Source: Bacteroidales bacterium (GTDB lineage: Bacteria; Bacteroidota; Bacteroidia; Bacteroidales; WRGA01). From it: a stretch of DNA of 7,851 nt. The position numbers and the translations under genes are program-made. The DNA is taken from NCBI GenBank assembly GCA_031279795.1, contig JAITHZ010000148.1, forward strand, positions 1 to 7,851. Reading direction: 5' to 3'. Positions 1 to 7,119 of the stretch are shown here, in pieces; the first letter of the stretch is position 1, and every line of letters starts with the position of its first letter. The notes under the pieces were generated by a model. That model was given only the letters and a program-made list of their open reading frames with translations. It was not told the DNA's origin and did no database searches.

Positions 1-781
1 CCGCGTAGCGTTTTTTAATGTCGCGGGAGTCAATCAGAGTTCGGCTGCTGTAATGAATAGTTCCCATGCCGTGCGGCTTTCCGCCTTTCGTTTCACCTTT
101 GTAAGTGCCGCCGGTGACGACAGTTTGTTTTCCACCGCCGGAAACACCGTTGTCACCGGTTTTCGTTTCCTCCTTTCTGTCCGGATCGGGAACTACTTCT
201 TTGACATCGCTGCCAACCTTTACATAGCAGCTTGCCGAAAGTCCGTTGCCGAGAGAAGCCGAAACAGTCGCGCTGCCGTTGGCGACGGCGGTAACGAGTC
301 CCGTTGCATCAACTTTTACAACAGTTTCATCTTTCGACGACCATGTTACTTTTTTGCTTTCTTCCGATGCATTGTCCGGATAGACGGCGGCGGTAAGTTT
401 TTCGCTTTCGCCCGTGTTCTTAAACGACAGGGAAGTTTTGTCGAGTTCTATGCCGTCGGGAATAATGGCGTGTTCAGGCGAATCGACAGCTTCCGAGCCG
501 CCGAATGTCTCTATAATACCGTTCAGGAACTTGATTTTCGTCCACGGAACTGCAAAGTAACCGACTGCGCCAAGAGCAGTTAACCCGCCTGCGATTATTA
601 AAATCCATTTCAAGGGCGACGAAGTGCCGGTTTTTCCCTGAATCTCCATCAAATCGCCGCTACATTCGGGACAGATGAAATCGTCACCCAAATTTATTTC
701 CATCACTTCTTTGGCATTTGCTTTTGAACAGTTGCCGAAGTTGATGCACTGACCTTTTTTTACAGTTGAATTTTGTGCCAT
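1..781 (-). CDS. Membrane-anchored zinc-ribbon / BIG_2 Ig-like / MORN-repeat protein (C-terminus beyond window)
   Basis: The frame is open from an ATG at 781 to the left edge (260 codons), so the C-terminus is missing. Domains seen in order: Cys12, Cys18, Cys37 and Cys40 (C-x5-C, then CPEC) form a probable zinc ribbon resembling the TerY-C type metal-binding domain; a Thr/Ser linker; one hydrophobic helix at about residues 58-79; a BIG_2 bacterial Ig-like domain at about 107-190, with the typical LDKTSLSF, VTWSSKDETVVKVDATG and GSATVSA signatures; a Gly/Lys-rich linker; and from about 225 a MORN-like unit (TYKGETKGGKPHGMGTIHY). The start lies 6 bases after the tubulin-like stop, with an A-rich leader and no Shine-Dalgarno, so co-expression is likely. 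The N-terminal knuckle probably faces the cytoplasm and the Ig domain the outside, but the charges flanking the helix do not settle topology. Molecular function is unknown; an adaptor or scaffold is my inference. Confidence 0.85.
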   Translation of the reverse strand, partial: MAQNSTVKKGQCINFGNCSKANAKEVMEINLGDDFICPECSGDLMEIQGKTGTSSPLKWILIIAGGLTALGAVGYFAVPWTKIKFLNGIIETFGGSEAVDSPEHAIIPDGIELDKTSLSFKNTGESEKLTAAVYPDNASEESKKVTWSSKDETVVKVDATGLVTAVANGSATVSASLGNGLSASCYVKVGSDVKEVVPDPDRKEETKTGDNGVSGGGKQTVVTGGTYKGETKGGKPHGMGTIHYSSRTLIDSRDIKKRYA

Positions 782-787
782 GCTGTT

Positions 788-3700
788 TTAAATTTTTTCT
801 ATTAAATCCATTGCCTTTTCTGCCGCGCCGGCAAAAAACTTGCAATCCTCGTTGCCTTTCTTGTTGTTGTATTCGGGCAAAATCACATCCTTGTAAAGCA
901 TTTGAACTTTCTTTACAAGTTCGGCTCTTTGGGCTTGATGCAGCCAGTTGGCTTTGATTTCGCTTTCCGCCTTTTCGCGCAGTTCTTCGCCGAAAGTTTC
1001 GGTAAACACATTCGAGTAGAAAGGTATTTCCGAGAATTTATCGGCAAAGGGCGTCAGTACCTCTTCGCCAAGACGATTGACGGAGACTGTTCCCCATGCC
1101 GATTTTCCCGTTCCGTCCTCCCTGTCGGCATATTTTATAAAGCCGAGAGCGTAAGCGACAATCAGATACGGAACATAGCGCGCACGAATCCCGGAGGGCT
1201 GCATTTCGTCAGCCACGAACAAATCGGGCAGCATCTCGCCCGTTCCTTCCGTATGCAGTACAGTTCGGTTTTGGCGGGCTTCGTTCGGATTCGTTACCAG
1301 GTAATCGTATTTTTCCCTGAGAAATCCCAAATCTTTGACGGCGCGCAGAGGGAAACAGTAGGTAATGGACGAAATTGTAATTTCATTTTTGCGAAGTCCG
1401 TTGGAATCAACCTTTACAATTACATTGCCCTGTACCGCTGCCGTCAAATGATTTGTCAATTTGTCGGCGAATTTCTGAACGTTTTGATTGCCATCTATTT
1501 TTGGAAGACTGATTAAAATCAGTTTTCTAAAAATGGTGGTTCCGACAGCGGTCTCCGGATTGTTTTTAACAGTCCTGTTGATTTCGGTGGAGTTGAAGGT
1601 GGCAAACACCCCGCTTTGCTGGATAAGGTCTGTTGCGAATTTTCTCAACTCGTCGTCCGAGCGAAACTGTTCGTTGAGCTGCTCCAGAATGCTGCGGTTG
1701 ATAATTTTCTCGTTGTTTGCAATCAGTATTTCATTGTGGATGACAACTGTTTTTTCACGAATCAGCGTGTCTAAAATCTGCAAAATCGTATCGCTGGAAA
1801 TGCTTGCATTGGCGCGGGCAAAAGTCTGTTCGCCTGTCTGATTGACTATCTCCTCGCGAAACGCGCTTGCAATGTTCGTTTGGCGTTTTTTGTCGCGAAT
1901 CACTTCTTTCGTGAACTTTACGACGGCGTCTTTGTTATAATAGCGTATGATCGCTTCCTGCAAGTCCATGGAGCCGTTGTCCCGGCAGCGGGCGCCGATT
2001 TGTTTTTTCACATCGTCCAGCGCGTCATGCACGGTGTTTGTGAATTTTTCGATTCTTCCGCGCAAAGCGTTCAGTTTGTTTGAAAGGGCGGCTAAAACAT
2101 TAACGCCGAAATTCAATCCTTCCGCTTCCGTCTTTCTCAGATAGATTTGGCTCAAAATGGTGGAATGGGCGGTAATGAGTTTGTTTTTTTTGCCGAAAAC
2201 ATTACCTGAAAGCCAGTTGGTGCTTGCCCATTCCAGCTGGTTCGACGCTCGCGCAAGTTCCAGCTGGTCGATGACCTGATTCCATTGCGGAATTTTGCCC
2301 TCAAATTCCTTGCGGCGGGCATCAACGGATTCAAGTAATTTGTCGATCAGTTGCGTGAGATTGTGTAGCGACAGGTCGCCGGTTTTCCACCGGTCGAACA
2401 TGTAAAGCTCCGTCAATTCGGCAATTTCGGCTGCATGTTCTTCTTTTGCCTGCATTTTGCTTTCAAAGAAGCTTTTTACGCCCGCCTTGCGGAAAAGTTT
2501 TTCGTAACCCTCCGCGCAGCACTGTTCCAGTTTGTTCAGGGGCAGTTTGTCGATACGCGCAATTTCCGTCCAGTTTGGAATCACGCTGTTCCAGTAGTCG
2601 GTGAAGCCGGGGAATTTCTTTTCGTCCGATTTCAGAATAGGCTTGTCGAGCGTCAGATGCTTGTCGGTCATGCGCCAGCGTTCCAGCTGTTCTTTTTCCT
2701 TGACGAACGAGTTGAAATCAATATTGGCGGGCGTTTCGCGGAACCCCAAATCGTCGTTCCAGTTGTTGTAGCGTATCTGCAGCAGCGCCTGCTGTCCGAA
2801 ACTGTAGGTGAAATATTCGATTATTTCTTCTTCGGGAATGATTACCCGCTTGATGCCGAAAGAGCCGAAGGCTTTTGAGCGTACATGGTCAATTTGACCC
2901 GTCTTGGCTTTTTCGCTGTTTTCAAGCCGATGACTGTCAATGTTTTCAAAACTGTACGAACGTATAAAATCCAGAGTGTTGCCGTTGTTGTCGAGGAATA
3001 CGCGACTGTAGGCGAAATCGGCGACAATAAGAGGCAGCTGATTGTGCGAGTCAATGACTTTTCCGTGTTCATTGATATTTGAATACACAAAAACTCCGTT
3101 GGCTATAGTCGGCAAGCTGATGCGGTCGGACATTCCGGTAACGTCGTGAGGCTTGTATTTTTTGGCCAGCAGAGCGTTGAGTTCCGATAGTGCGGCATAG
3201 CCGTTGGCGTGATAGCGTCCCGCGTCGCATCCGGCGGGAGGATTCAATTCGGGCGTCATGCAATAGACCACTATATCCGCTCCCGAAGTCCATGCACTGT
3301 CTATAACATCCGGGAATTTCTTGCGTGTCTGCGCAATCACGTCAATAATGGAGCCGGAACCCGTGCCGCCCGCCAGTCCGGTAAAAATGTGGACGGTTAC
3401 CGGCACATTCCCGCTAAATTTTCTTACTTTGGAGTATTGCGCATTCAAAGTATCCAGAAAGGGCTGCACCGAACCGCCGAACAGAATTCGTCCCGCCTTG
3501 CGCTTTTGTCCGGCCGCCGCACTTACGGAACCGATGGTTTTTTGCATCACTTCCGGGTCGCCTATAAATCCCTTCAGTCCGGGGAATCCGCTCGGGTTCC
3601 TAAAAACGGTTTCCAGCTCCACGCCTTTGATATTTACAAATTCGCTGTTGGTAAACGAGGCGTCCTGTCCGTGCACGCGAAAAGTCACATCGTTGGGGCG

Positions 3701-3859
3701 CATCATTTCGTTGGTGGAATCGACATAAATGAAGCCTATCGGCAATTTGCCGCGTTCTTCGGCGTTGAACTCTGCAAACAGACGTTTGCGGAAGGCTTTC
3801 AAAACTTTTCCTCCGGTGCCTCCCAGACCTATGAGGATGTGGTTTTCTTGTAAACTCAT
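788..3859 (-). CDS. Bacterial tubulin-like GTPase (Tubulin_2 type)
   Basis: This is a 1023-residue cytoplasmic protein with no signal peptide or membrane helix. The N-terminal third looks like a tubulin/FtsZ-type nucleotide-binding fold: a first beta strand leading into GLGGTGGK (residues 11-18), strand IGFIYVDST (41-49), and the tubulin signature loop GLAGGTGSGS (161-170), followed by a helix and the strand ADIVVYCMTPE (194-204). The segment GYAALSELNALL (220-231) sits where tubulins carry the helix that contributes to the nucleotide base pocket. The remaining ~780 residues are mostly predicted alpha-helical and charged (for example about 470-570) and match nothing I recognise. Length and motif order fit the Tubulin_2 family, whose members may polymerise; that is family knowledge, not seen here. 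The start is well fixed because the first strand begins five residues after Met1. A 47-base AT-rich gap separates it from the lipase gene upstream; the next gene starts 6 bases downstream. Confidence 0.88.
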   Translation of the reverse strand: MSLQENHILIGLGGTGGKVLKAFRKRLFAEFNAEERGKLPIGFIYVDSTNEMMRPNDVTFRVHGQDASFTNSEFVNIKGVELETVFRNPSGFPGLKGFIGDPEVMQKTIGSVSAAAGQKRKAGRILFGGSVQPFLDTLNAQYSKVRKFSGNVPVTVHIFTGLAGGTGSGSIIDVIAQTRKKFPDVIDSAWTSGADIVVYCMTPELNPPAGCDAGRYHANGYAALSELNALLAKKYKPHDVTGMSDRISLPTIANGVFVYSNINEHGKVIDSHNQLPLIVADFAYSRVFLDNNGNTLDFIRSYSFENIDSHRLENSEKAKTGQIDHVRSKAFGSFGIKRVIIPEEEIIEYFTYSFGQQALLQIRYNNWNDDLGFRETPANIDFNSFVKEKEQLERWRMTDKHLTLDKPILKSDEKKFPGFTDYWNSVIPNWTEIARIDKLPLNKLEQCCAEGYEKLFRKAGVKSFFESKMQAKEEHAAEIAELTELYMFDRWKTGDLSLHNLTQLIDKLLESVDARRKEFEGKIPQWNQVIDQLELARASNQLEWASTNWLSGNVFGKKNKLITAHSTILSQIYLRKTEAEGLNFGVNVLAALSNKLNALRGRIEKFTNTVHDALDDVKKQIGARCRDNGSMDLQEAIIRYYNKDAVVKFTKEVIRDKKRQTNIASAFREEIVNQTGEQTFARANASISSDTILQILDTLIREKTVVIHNEILIANNEKIINRSILEQLNEQFRSDDELRKFATDLIQQSGVFATFNSTEINRTVKNNPETAVGTTIFRKLILISLPKIDGNQNVQKFADKLTNHLTAAVQGNVIVKVDSNGLRKNEITISSITYCFPLRAVKDLGFLREKYDYLVTNPNEARQNRTVLHTEGTGEMLPDLFVADEMQPSGIRARYVPYLIVAYALGFIKYADREDGTGKSAWGTVSVNRLGEEVLTPFADKFSEIPFYSNVFTETFGEELREKAESEIKANWLHQAQRAELVKKVQMLYKDVILPEYNNKKGNEDCKFFAGAAEKAMDLIEKI

Positions 3860-3906
3860 CGTTTGTATGATTTTTATTAAAATTTATTGTTGTTTTCAGC
3901 CTAAGT

Positions 3907-5913
3907 TCATTTAAAGTAGTTTGCCGGCAATGACTGTAACCATGCGAGATATAATTCGGGATAATGTCCCGACGTAACGGCATAAGAGTTGTTTTTTGCT
4001 TTCTGTGCCGCCTCCAATACTACACTCTCTATCGACTTGCCTTTTATTTTTGATATTTCATCATAACGCCCCTCATTAAATTTATAAACGGCAGGAGTCC
4101 GGTCGCTTTTATTAAGGGCGCCAACATTATCATCGCCCTTTTTCAGTCGTTGTAAATGTTCGTCGGAAGGTCCTAATGTGGCAATGTCATCATTGTTGTT
4201 CCCGCTAAAAGCGATCTTTCCTAAATTCATCACGCCTTCTGCGGTAATCGCGCCCATAAAACCTTTAACATCCATCGTGCCTTTTGGCTTTATAGCGCCG
4301 CCAATTGCTGCGGATTGTTTGTTAAAAGCATAATCAGATTGATTTCCCATTGCTTTGAAAATTGTTACATTGATTAAATGTTCCAAATATGTATTCATGG
4401 TTTCCGCGCCGCGACCTTCGTTGTGAGGTCCAAGGTCGTATACTGCAAGATGAAGAGACGTGTCCCATGCTTTAAAAGATCCCGTATTGCCTTTATGAAC
4501 TTGAAAATCTTCAATAAGGTAACTTGACTCATTAAAATCGCTTTTCAATTCATTGAGTGTATCAAGCATTTTCTTTTTGTATTCTGCGTAAGCATCAGAC
4601 TGAGGATTTGGGAATATTTTTTCTTTACCGTATTTCTTAAAACCCCAACTCTGAAAAGGAAATTTTGGAACAGGATCGAATGGACTTATGATATTGTAGA
4701 TATTTTCATAACCTGTATATTTCGCATTTTTTGAATTATTCGGAGTAGCAAAGCAATATGTATATATATTGTCTTTTTCTAATGGTATAGGCAAACTGGA
4801 CTTTCCCCTATAGATTCCATTATATTTTGTTGTTTCAGCAACAACATGCGCACTTAGCAGATTGGCTACCGCCGCTCCTCTGCTATAACCTGTTATCCAT
4901 AATTTCACTTTTTTACCCGAATTGTGTACTGCATGTTTCCGAAGATATGAATTAAAATAATCTTCAACTATATACATGGCTATTTCAAATCCTCGGTGGA
5001 CATTACCGATACCAACATTAAAATTGCCGCCCCACTCCGCTCCATATTCTCCGCCTCTAACGGCAATTACCAGCAATTCGCAGTCATTCTCGATATTTTT
5101 TTTTGCAAAAACAACAGCAATGGAATCTGGGGTTGGATCCTTATCATATCCTTTAGGTTCAATATATTCAAACTTCATATCGCCCAATAATTTTACAATG
5201 TTGTCGGCTTTGTTTGCGCCATATTTTTCATTATGAAGTCCAAAAGCCGCCATAGCCAATTGAAGGGACATTATTGCCAAATCGTGATTATATTCGGTTG
5301 CGTTTTTATTGAAATAATCAGTAGAAAAACAAAAACCGGTTTTATAATCATTCATTATGTCCCGTGCTATATCGCCGCCTGAATAAGTGAACGTGCCTTT
5401 AATCGTTTTAGCATCCGAAGGCGCCTCTTTTTTATTCTCTTCGGAAACCGGATTGCTTCCTTTTTCTTTAGATTGGTCGGGTATTTTCTCCTTTTTAGTT
5501 TCTTCGGGCGCGTTCGGGTCAAAAGTTCCCTCCTTGCCCCACACGGGTGCATACTCGTTCATTTCTTCGCCAAGCGAGAGCGAAATTTCTTCTTTTGCAT
5601 AGTCGTATTTAAAATCCATGCTTTGTCCGTTTACTCCCGGCACTCCGCCTTCAAGTATGAGCTTATCGCCTTCAAGTTTATACCGGATTTCATAAGCCAT
5701 CCCTATATTCATTCCGGCCATGCCGAGATAAACTTTTACCGTGCCTCCCTGAAATACGAACTTGCTGAAGTGCGAGCGTTTCGCGGTTTTATTTTTAGGT
5801 ATGTAAGTGCCCGACATGCCGCTGCCGCAAGAGATCAGCGCCGCAGTGAAAAACATTGCGCCGACAATCAGTCCCGATAATTTTAATTTTCCGATAATTT
5901 TAATTTTCTTCAT
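3907..5913 (-). CDS. Class 3-like lipase/esterase lipoprotein (alpha/beta hydrolase)
   Basis: This 668-residue protein has a lipoprotein signal: basic n-region, hydrophobic core and lipobox LISC with Cys29 as the lipidated residue. Gly30-Ser31 follow rather than Asp, so outer-membrane sorting is plausible. Residues 33-125 form a small beta-rich domain that I cannot name. Residues 134-170 are a Lys/Glu/Pro-rich linker. The hydrolase domain then shows VIAVRGG (282-288, oxyanion region), HRGFEIA (306-312), the nucleophile elbow GYSRG with Ser344, and NIISPFDPVPKFP with the likely acid Asp413. The catalytic His is either His650 in GHYPELYLAWL, which I favour, or His497. The family hydrolyses ester bonds in acylglycerols or phospholipids; the substrate here is unknown. 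Its ATG overlaps the upstream TGA as ATGA, suggesting translational coupling. G+C content drops from about 47% over residues 1-170 to about 38% over the catalytic part. An exact 17-bp tandem repeat encodes the start of the signal peptide. Confidence 0.86.
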   Translation of the reverse strand: MKKIKIIGKLKLSGLIVGAMFFTAALISCGSGMSGTYIPKNKTAKRSHFSKFVFQGGTVKVYLGMAGMNIGMAYEIRYKLEGDKLILEGGVPGVNGQSMDFKYDYAKEEISLSLGEEMNEYAPVWGKEGTFDPNAPEETKKEKIPDQSKEKGSNPVSEENKKEAPSDAKTIKGTFTYSGGDIARDIMNDYKTGFCFSTDYFNKNATEYNHDLAIMSLQLAMAAFGLHNEKYGANKADNIVKLLGDMKFEYIEPKGYDKDPTPDSIAVVFAKKNIENDCELLVIAVRGGEYGAEWGGNFNVGIGNVHRGFEIAMYIVEDYFNSYLRKHAVHNSGKKVKLWITGYSRGAAVANLLSAHVVAETTKYNGIYRGKSSLPIPLEKDNIYTYCFATPNNSKNAKYTGYENIYNIISPFDPVPKFPFQSWGFKKYGKEKIFPNPQSDAYAEYKKKMLDTLNELKSDFNESSYLIEDFQVHKGNTGSFKAWDTSLHLAVYDLGPHNEGRGAETMNTYLEHLINVTIFKAMGNQSDYAFNKQSAAIGGAIKPKGTMDVKGFMGAITAEGVMNLGKIAFSGNNNDDIATLGPSDEHLQRLKKGDDNVGALNKSDRTPAVYKFNEGRYDEISKIKGKSIESVVLEAAQKAKNNSYAVTSGHYPELYLAWLQSLPANYFK
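5874..5907 (-). repeat. Exact 17-bp tandem duplication in the lipase signal-peptide codons
   Basis: On the minus strand AAAATTAAAATTATCGG occurs twice back to back with no mismatch (5907-5891 and 5890-5874), directly after the first two lipase codons. The unit is not a multiple of three, so gain or loss of one copy would put the lipase out of frame with its ATG. The first copy also contains the stop codon (5902-5900) that the upstream membrane gene would use in its restored frame. Confidence 0.95.
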
Positions 5914-6335
5914 AATTCACGAATATTAAGTGTTTCCAAATACTGGGACGTATAACCGCACTCAGCATTAAAAGCGTCAGCGTAACCGCCGCAGTCGCAA
6001 CGGCAATCGTGAAAGTGTTTTTCAAGTTTTTTTTTAGACTTGTCGGGCTTTACTGTCGAAACCGCACATAATGCCGAAACTGCTAAAAATCCCAAAGTAC
6101 AGACGATAAGTGCCATGACAAACACAACAACCAGCGAGCTGCCCTGAACGCTAGAAACTTTGCCTAACTGCCCCAAATTTTCAAACAGAGGAAGTCCCAG
6201 TAATGTCACACCCAGAGAAACAAGACCCATAAATATTATAGCCGCCCGGGTGTTTTTTTTAAGCCACGGCAGAACAATGGCGCTAACGGCTATCATTAAA
6301 AATCCAAAGAATACGAAATACATAATTATAATCAT
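5910..6335 (-). CDS. Small multispanning membrane protein, probably frameshifted near its C-terminus
   Basis: As written the frame encodes 141 residues with three hydrophobic helices at about 5-24, 31-51 and 66-92, then a polar tail from residue 101 containing Cys111, Cys113, Cys115 and Cys126. I do not recognise the family. The tail looks like out-of-frame sequence. Codons 101-103 lie in a run of nine A's (6035-6027). Reading eight A's instead gives a 144-residue protein whose new tail contains a fourth helix, TFTIAVATAAVTLTLLML, followed by Arg-Pro and ending at a TAA at 5902-5900, so it would overlap the lipase start by 14 bases. The current stop overlaps the lipase ATG as ATGA. Start choice is open: ATG at 6335, or ATG four codons later at 6323. 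It begins 8 bases after the Yip1-family gene, with an A/T-rich leader. The location should be the inner membrane; the role is unknown. Confidence 0.75.
   Translation of the reverse strand: MIIIMYFVFFGFLMIAVSAIVLPWLKKNTRAAIIFMGLVSLGVTLLGLPLFENLGQLGKVSSVQGSSLVVVFVMALIVCTLGFLAVSALCAVSTVKPDKSKKKLEKHFHDCRCDCGGYADAFNAECGYTSQYLETLNIREL
6027..6035 (-). other. Homopolymer A9 run, candidate frameshift or slippage site
   Basis: Nine consecutive A's on the coding strand (TCT-AAA-AAA-AAA-CTT). Downstream of the run the annotated frame is polar and cysteine-containing, whereas the frame reached with one A fewer encodes a clear membrane helix and stays open for 41 codons. An A8 run earlier in the same gene (6260-6253) encodes Lys-Lys-Asn, the same residues that A8 would give here. 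Confidence 0.7.
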
Positions 6336-6343
6336 TTTAAAAT

Positions 6344-6940
6344 CTAAAACCGTACGCCGCTCATCATTATTCCCGTCGCTACAGCCTTAAATATCATTTC
6401 CGATACAAAATACATCGCTGCCAGGCAAATGATGCTTACCACGAAATAGACGGTCTTCTTTTCCGCCGGCGTTCGCATCATTGCCTGTAACCCGGTATAA
6501 AGCAGATACAGACTGTAGATTGAAACTACTGACGCCAGCGCCGCAATGCCGGGAATGAGGTGGAAAATTCCGCCGACCAGCATAGGCGTGTAAGAATGCG
6601 CAACCAGCGAAAAGGCTTTGTCAAAGTCTTTCCGTGAATTGAAATTTGCGGCAAGCGCATTGACTGCTAATGCGGCAAGATAAATGTTCAGCACCATAGC
6701 CACAGACATCGTAACAGCAAGCGTAAATCCCAGTCTGAAGTTGGACATCCGATGACCCATCATACTGTATCCTATCAGCCCGTAGCCGATTATCACAGCT
6801 ATCGCCATGAATACAGTCAGCGGCAACACGTAAGATGCCAACACCTTTGCATGAGACTCGCCTTCCGCATCAATCACTTCCCATTCTTTTTGGGGATTAA
6901 GCAATATCGCTTTTGTCCTGTCAAATAACCCCATAATCAT
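6344..6940 (-). CDS. Yip1-family integral membrane protein
   Basis: This 198-residue protein has about five hydrophobic segments (roughly 35-59, 69-98, 112-133, 134-155 and 163-189). The short cytoplasmic N-terminus contains NPQKEWEVI (15-23), the N-P-x-x-x-W-x-x-I pattern typical of bacterial Yip1-domain proteins. The middle HSYTPMLVGGIFHLIPGI (115-132) and YSLYLLYTGLQ (142-152) also match the family's usual core, a Tyr-Thr-Pro motif before a Pro-Gly turn and then a Leu-Tyr-rich helix. Bacterial members are of unknown function. Two starts are possible, ATG at 6940 and ATG two codons later at 6934 (MGLFDRTK). An AAGGA sits 4 bases before the first and 10 before the second, so the second is not excluded. 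The next gene starts 8 bases after the TAG stop. It is the first convincing gene of the cluster. Confidence 0.85.
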   Translation of the reverse strand: MIMGLFDRTKAILLNPQKEWEVIDAEGESHAKVLASYVLPLTVFMAIAVIIGYGLIGYSMMGHRMSNFRLGFTLAVTMSVAMVLNIYLAALAVNALAANFNSRKDFDKAFSLVAHSYTPMLVGGIFHLIPGIAALASVVSIYSLYLLYTGLQAMMRTPAEKKTVYFVVSIICLAAMYFVSEMIFKAVATGIMMSGVRF

Positions 6941-7044
6941 ATATTCCTTAAAAATTTCTCCCTACTCGTCTGGCTTTTCGGACTCGCCCCGTTTTTCGAA
7001 TGGTCTCTGGACTCCATTTTTAATTTTAAAACGTTTCTTTTCAT
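6937..7044 (-). CDS. Doubtful 35-residue basic ORF ahead of the Yip1-family gene
   Basis: An ATG at 7044 opens a 35-codon frame encoding a Lys/Arg/Ser-rich soluble peptide (starting MKRNVLKLKM) whose TGA overlaps the Yip1-family ATG in an ATGA junction. An in-frame TAA lies two codons before the ATG, so the frame starts here. There is no Shine-Dalgarno, no hydrophobic segment and no motif I recognise. The overlap geometry repeats that of the lipase start, which is the only argument for translation. It may equally be the 5' leader of the operon read by chance. Confidence 0.28.
   Translation of the reverse strand: MKRNVLKLKMESRDHSKNGASPKSQTSREKFLRNI
6945..6949 (-). promoter_or_regulatory. Shine-Dalgarno-like AAGGA before the Yip1-family gene
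   Basis: AAGGA on the minus strand lies 4 bases before ATG 6940 and 10 bases before ATG 6934. It is the clearest purine-rich ribosome-binding motif in front of any gene here; the tubulin-like and zinc-ribbon/MORN genes have only A-rich leaders. Confidence 0.45.
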
Positions 7045-7119
7045 AATAATTTATAGTATTAAATAAACTTCATTTTACACATCGCTTGTCGCAACCGACA
7101 GACGCATATTCATTTGTCC
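7045..7119 (-). promoter_or_regulatory. AT-rich upstream region, possible operon promoter
   Basis: A strongly AT-rich stretch precedes the first ORF of the cluster. TATAAA (7055-7050, minus strand) could serve as a -10 element, but no convincing -35 hexamer lies at the right distance and no Bacteroidota-type TAnnTTTG was found. The promoter call rests mainly on position. Confidence 0.25.

Noticed and set aside
53..583. Plus-strand open frame of 176 codons
   Set aside because: It lies wholly opposite the zinc-ribbon/BIG_2/MORN gene, whose minus-strand frame shows real domain signatures; the plus-strand product has none.
902..3853. Several plus-strand open frames of 65-214 codons
   Set aside because: All are antisense shadows of the tubulin-like gene; no motifs, no ribosome-binding sites, and they overlap one another.
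3860..3906. Internal promoter or terminator between the lipase and tubulin-like genes
   Set aside because: The 47 bases are AT-rich but show no hairpin, no TAnnTTTG and no paired -35/-10 hexamers; it remains possible but unsupported.
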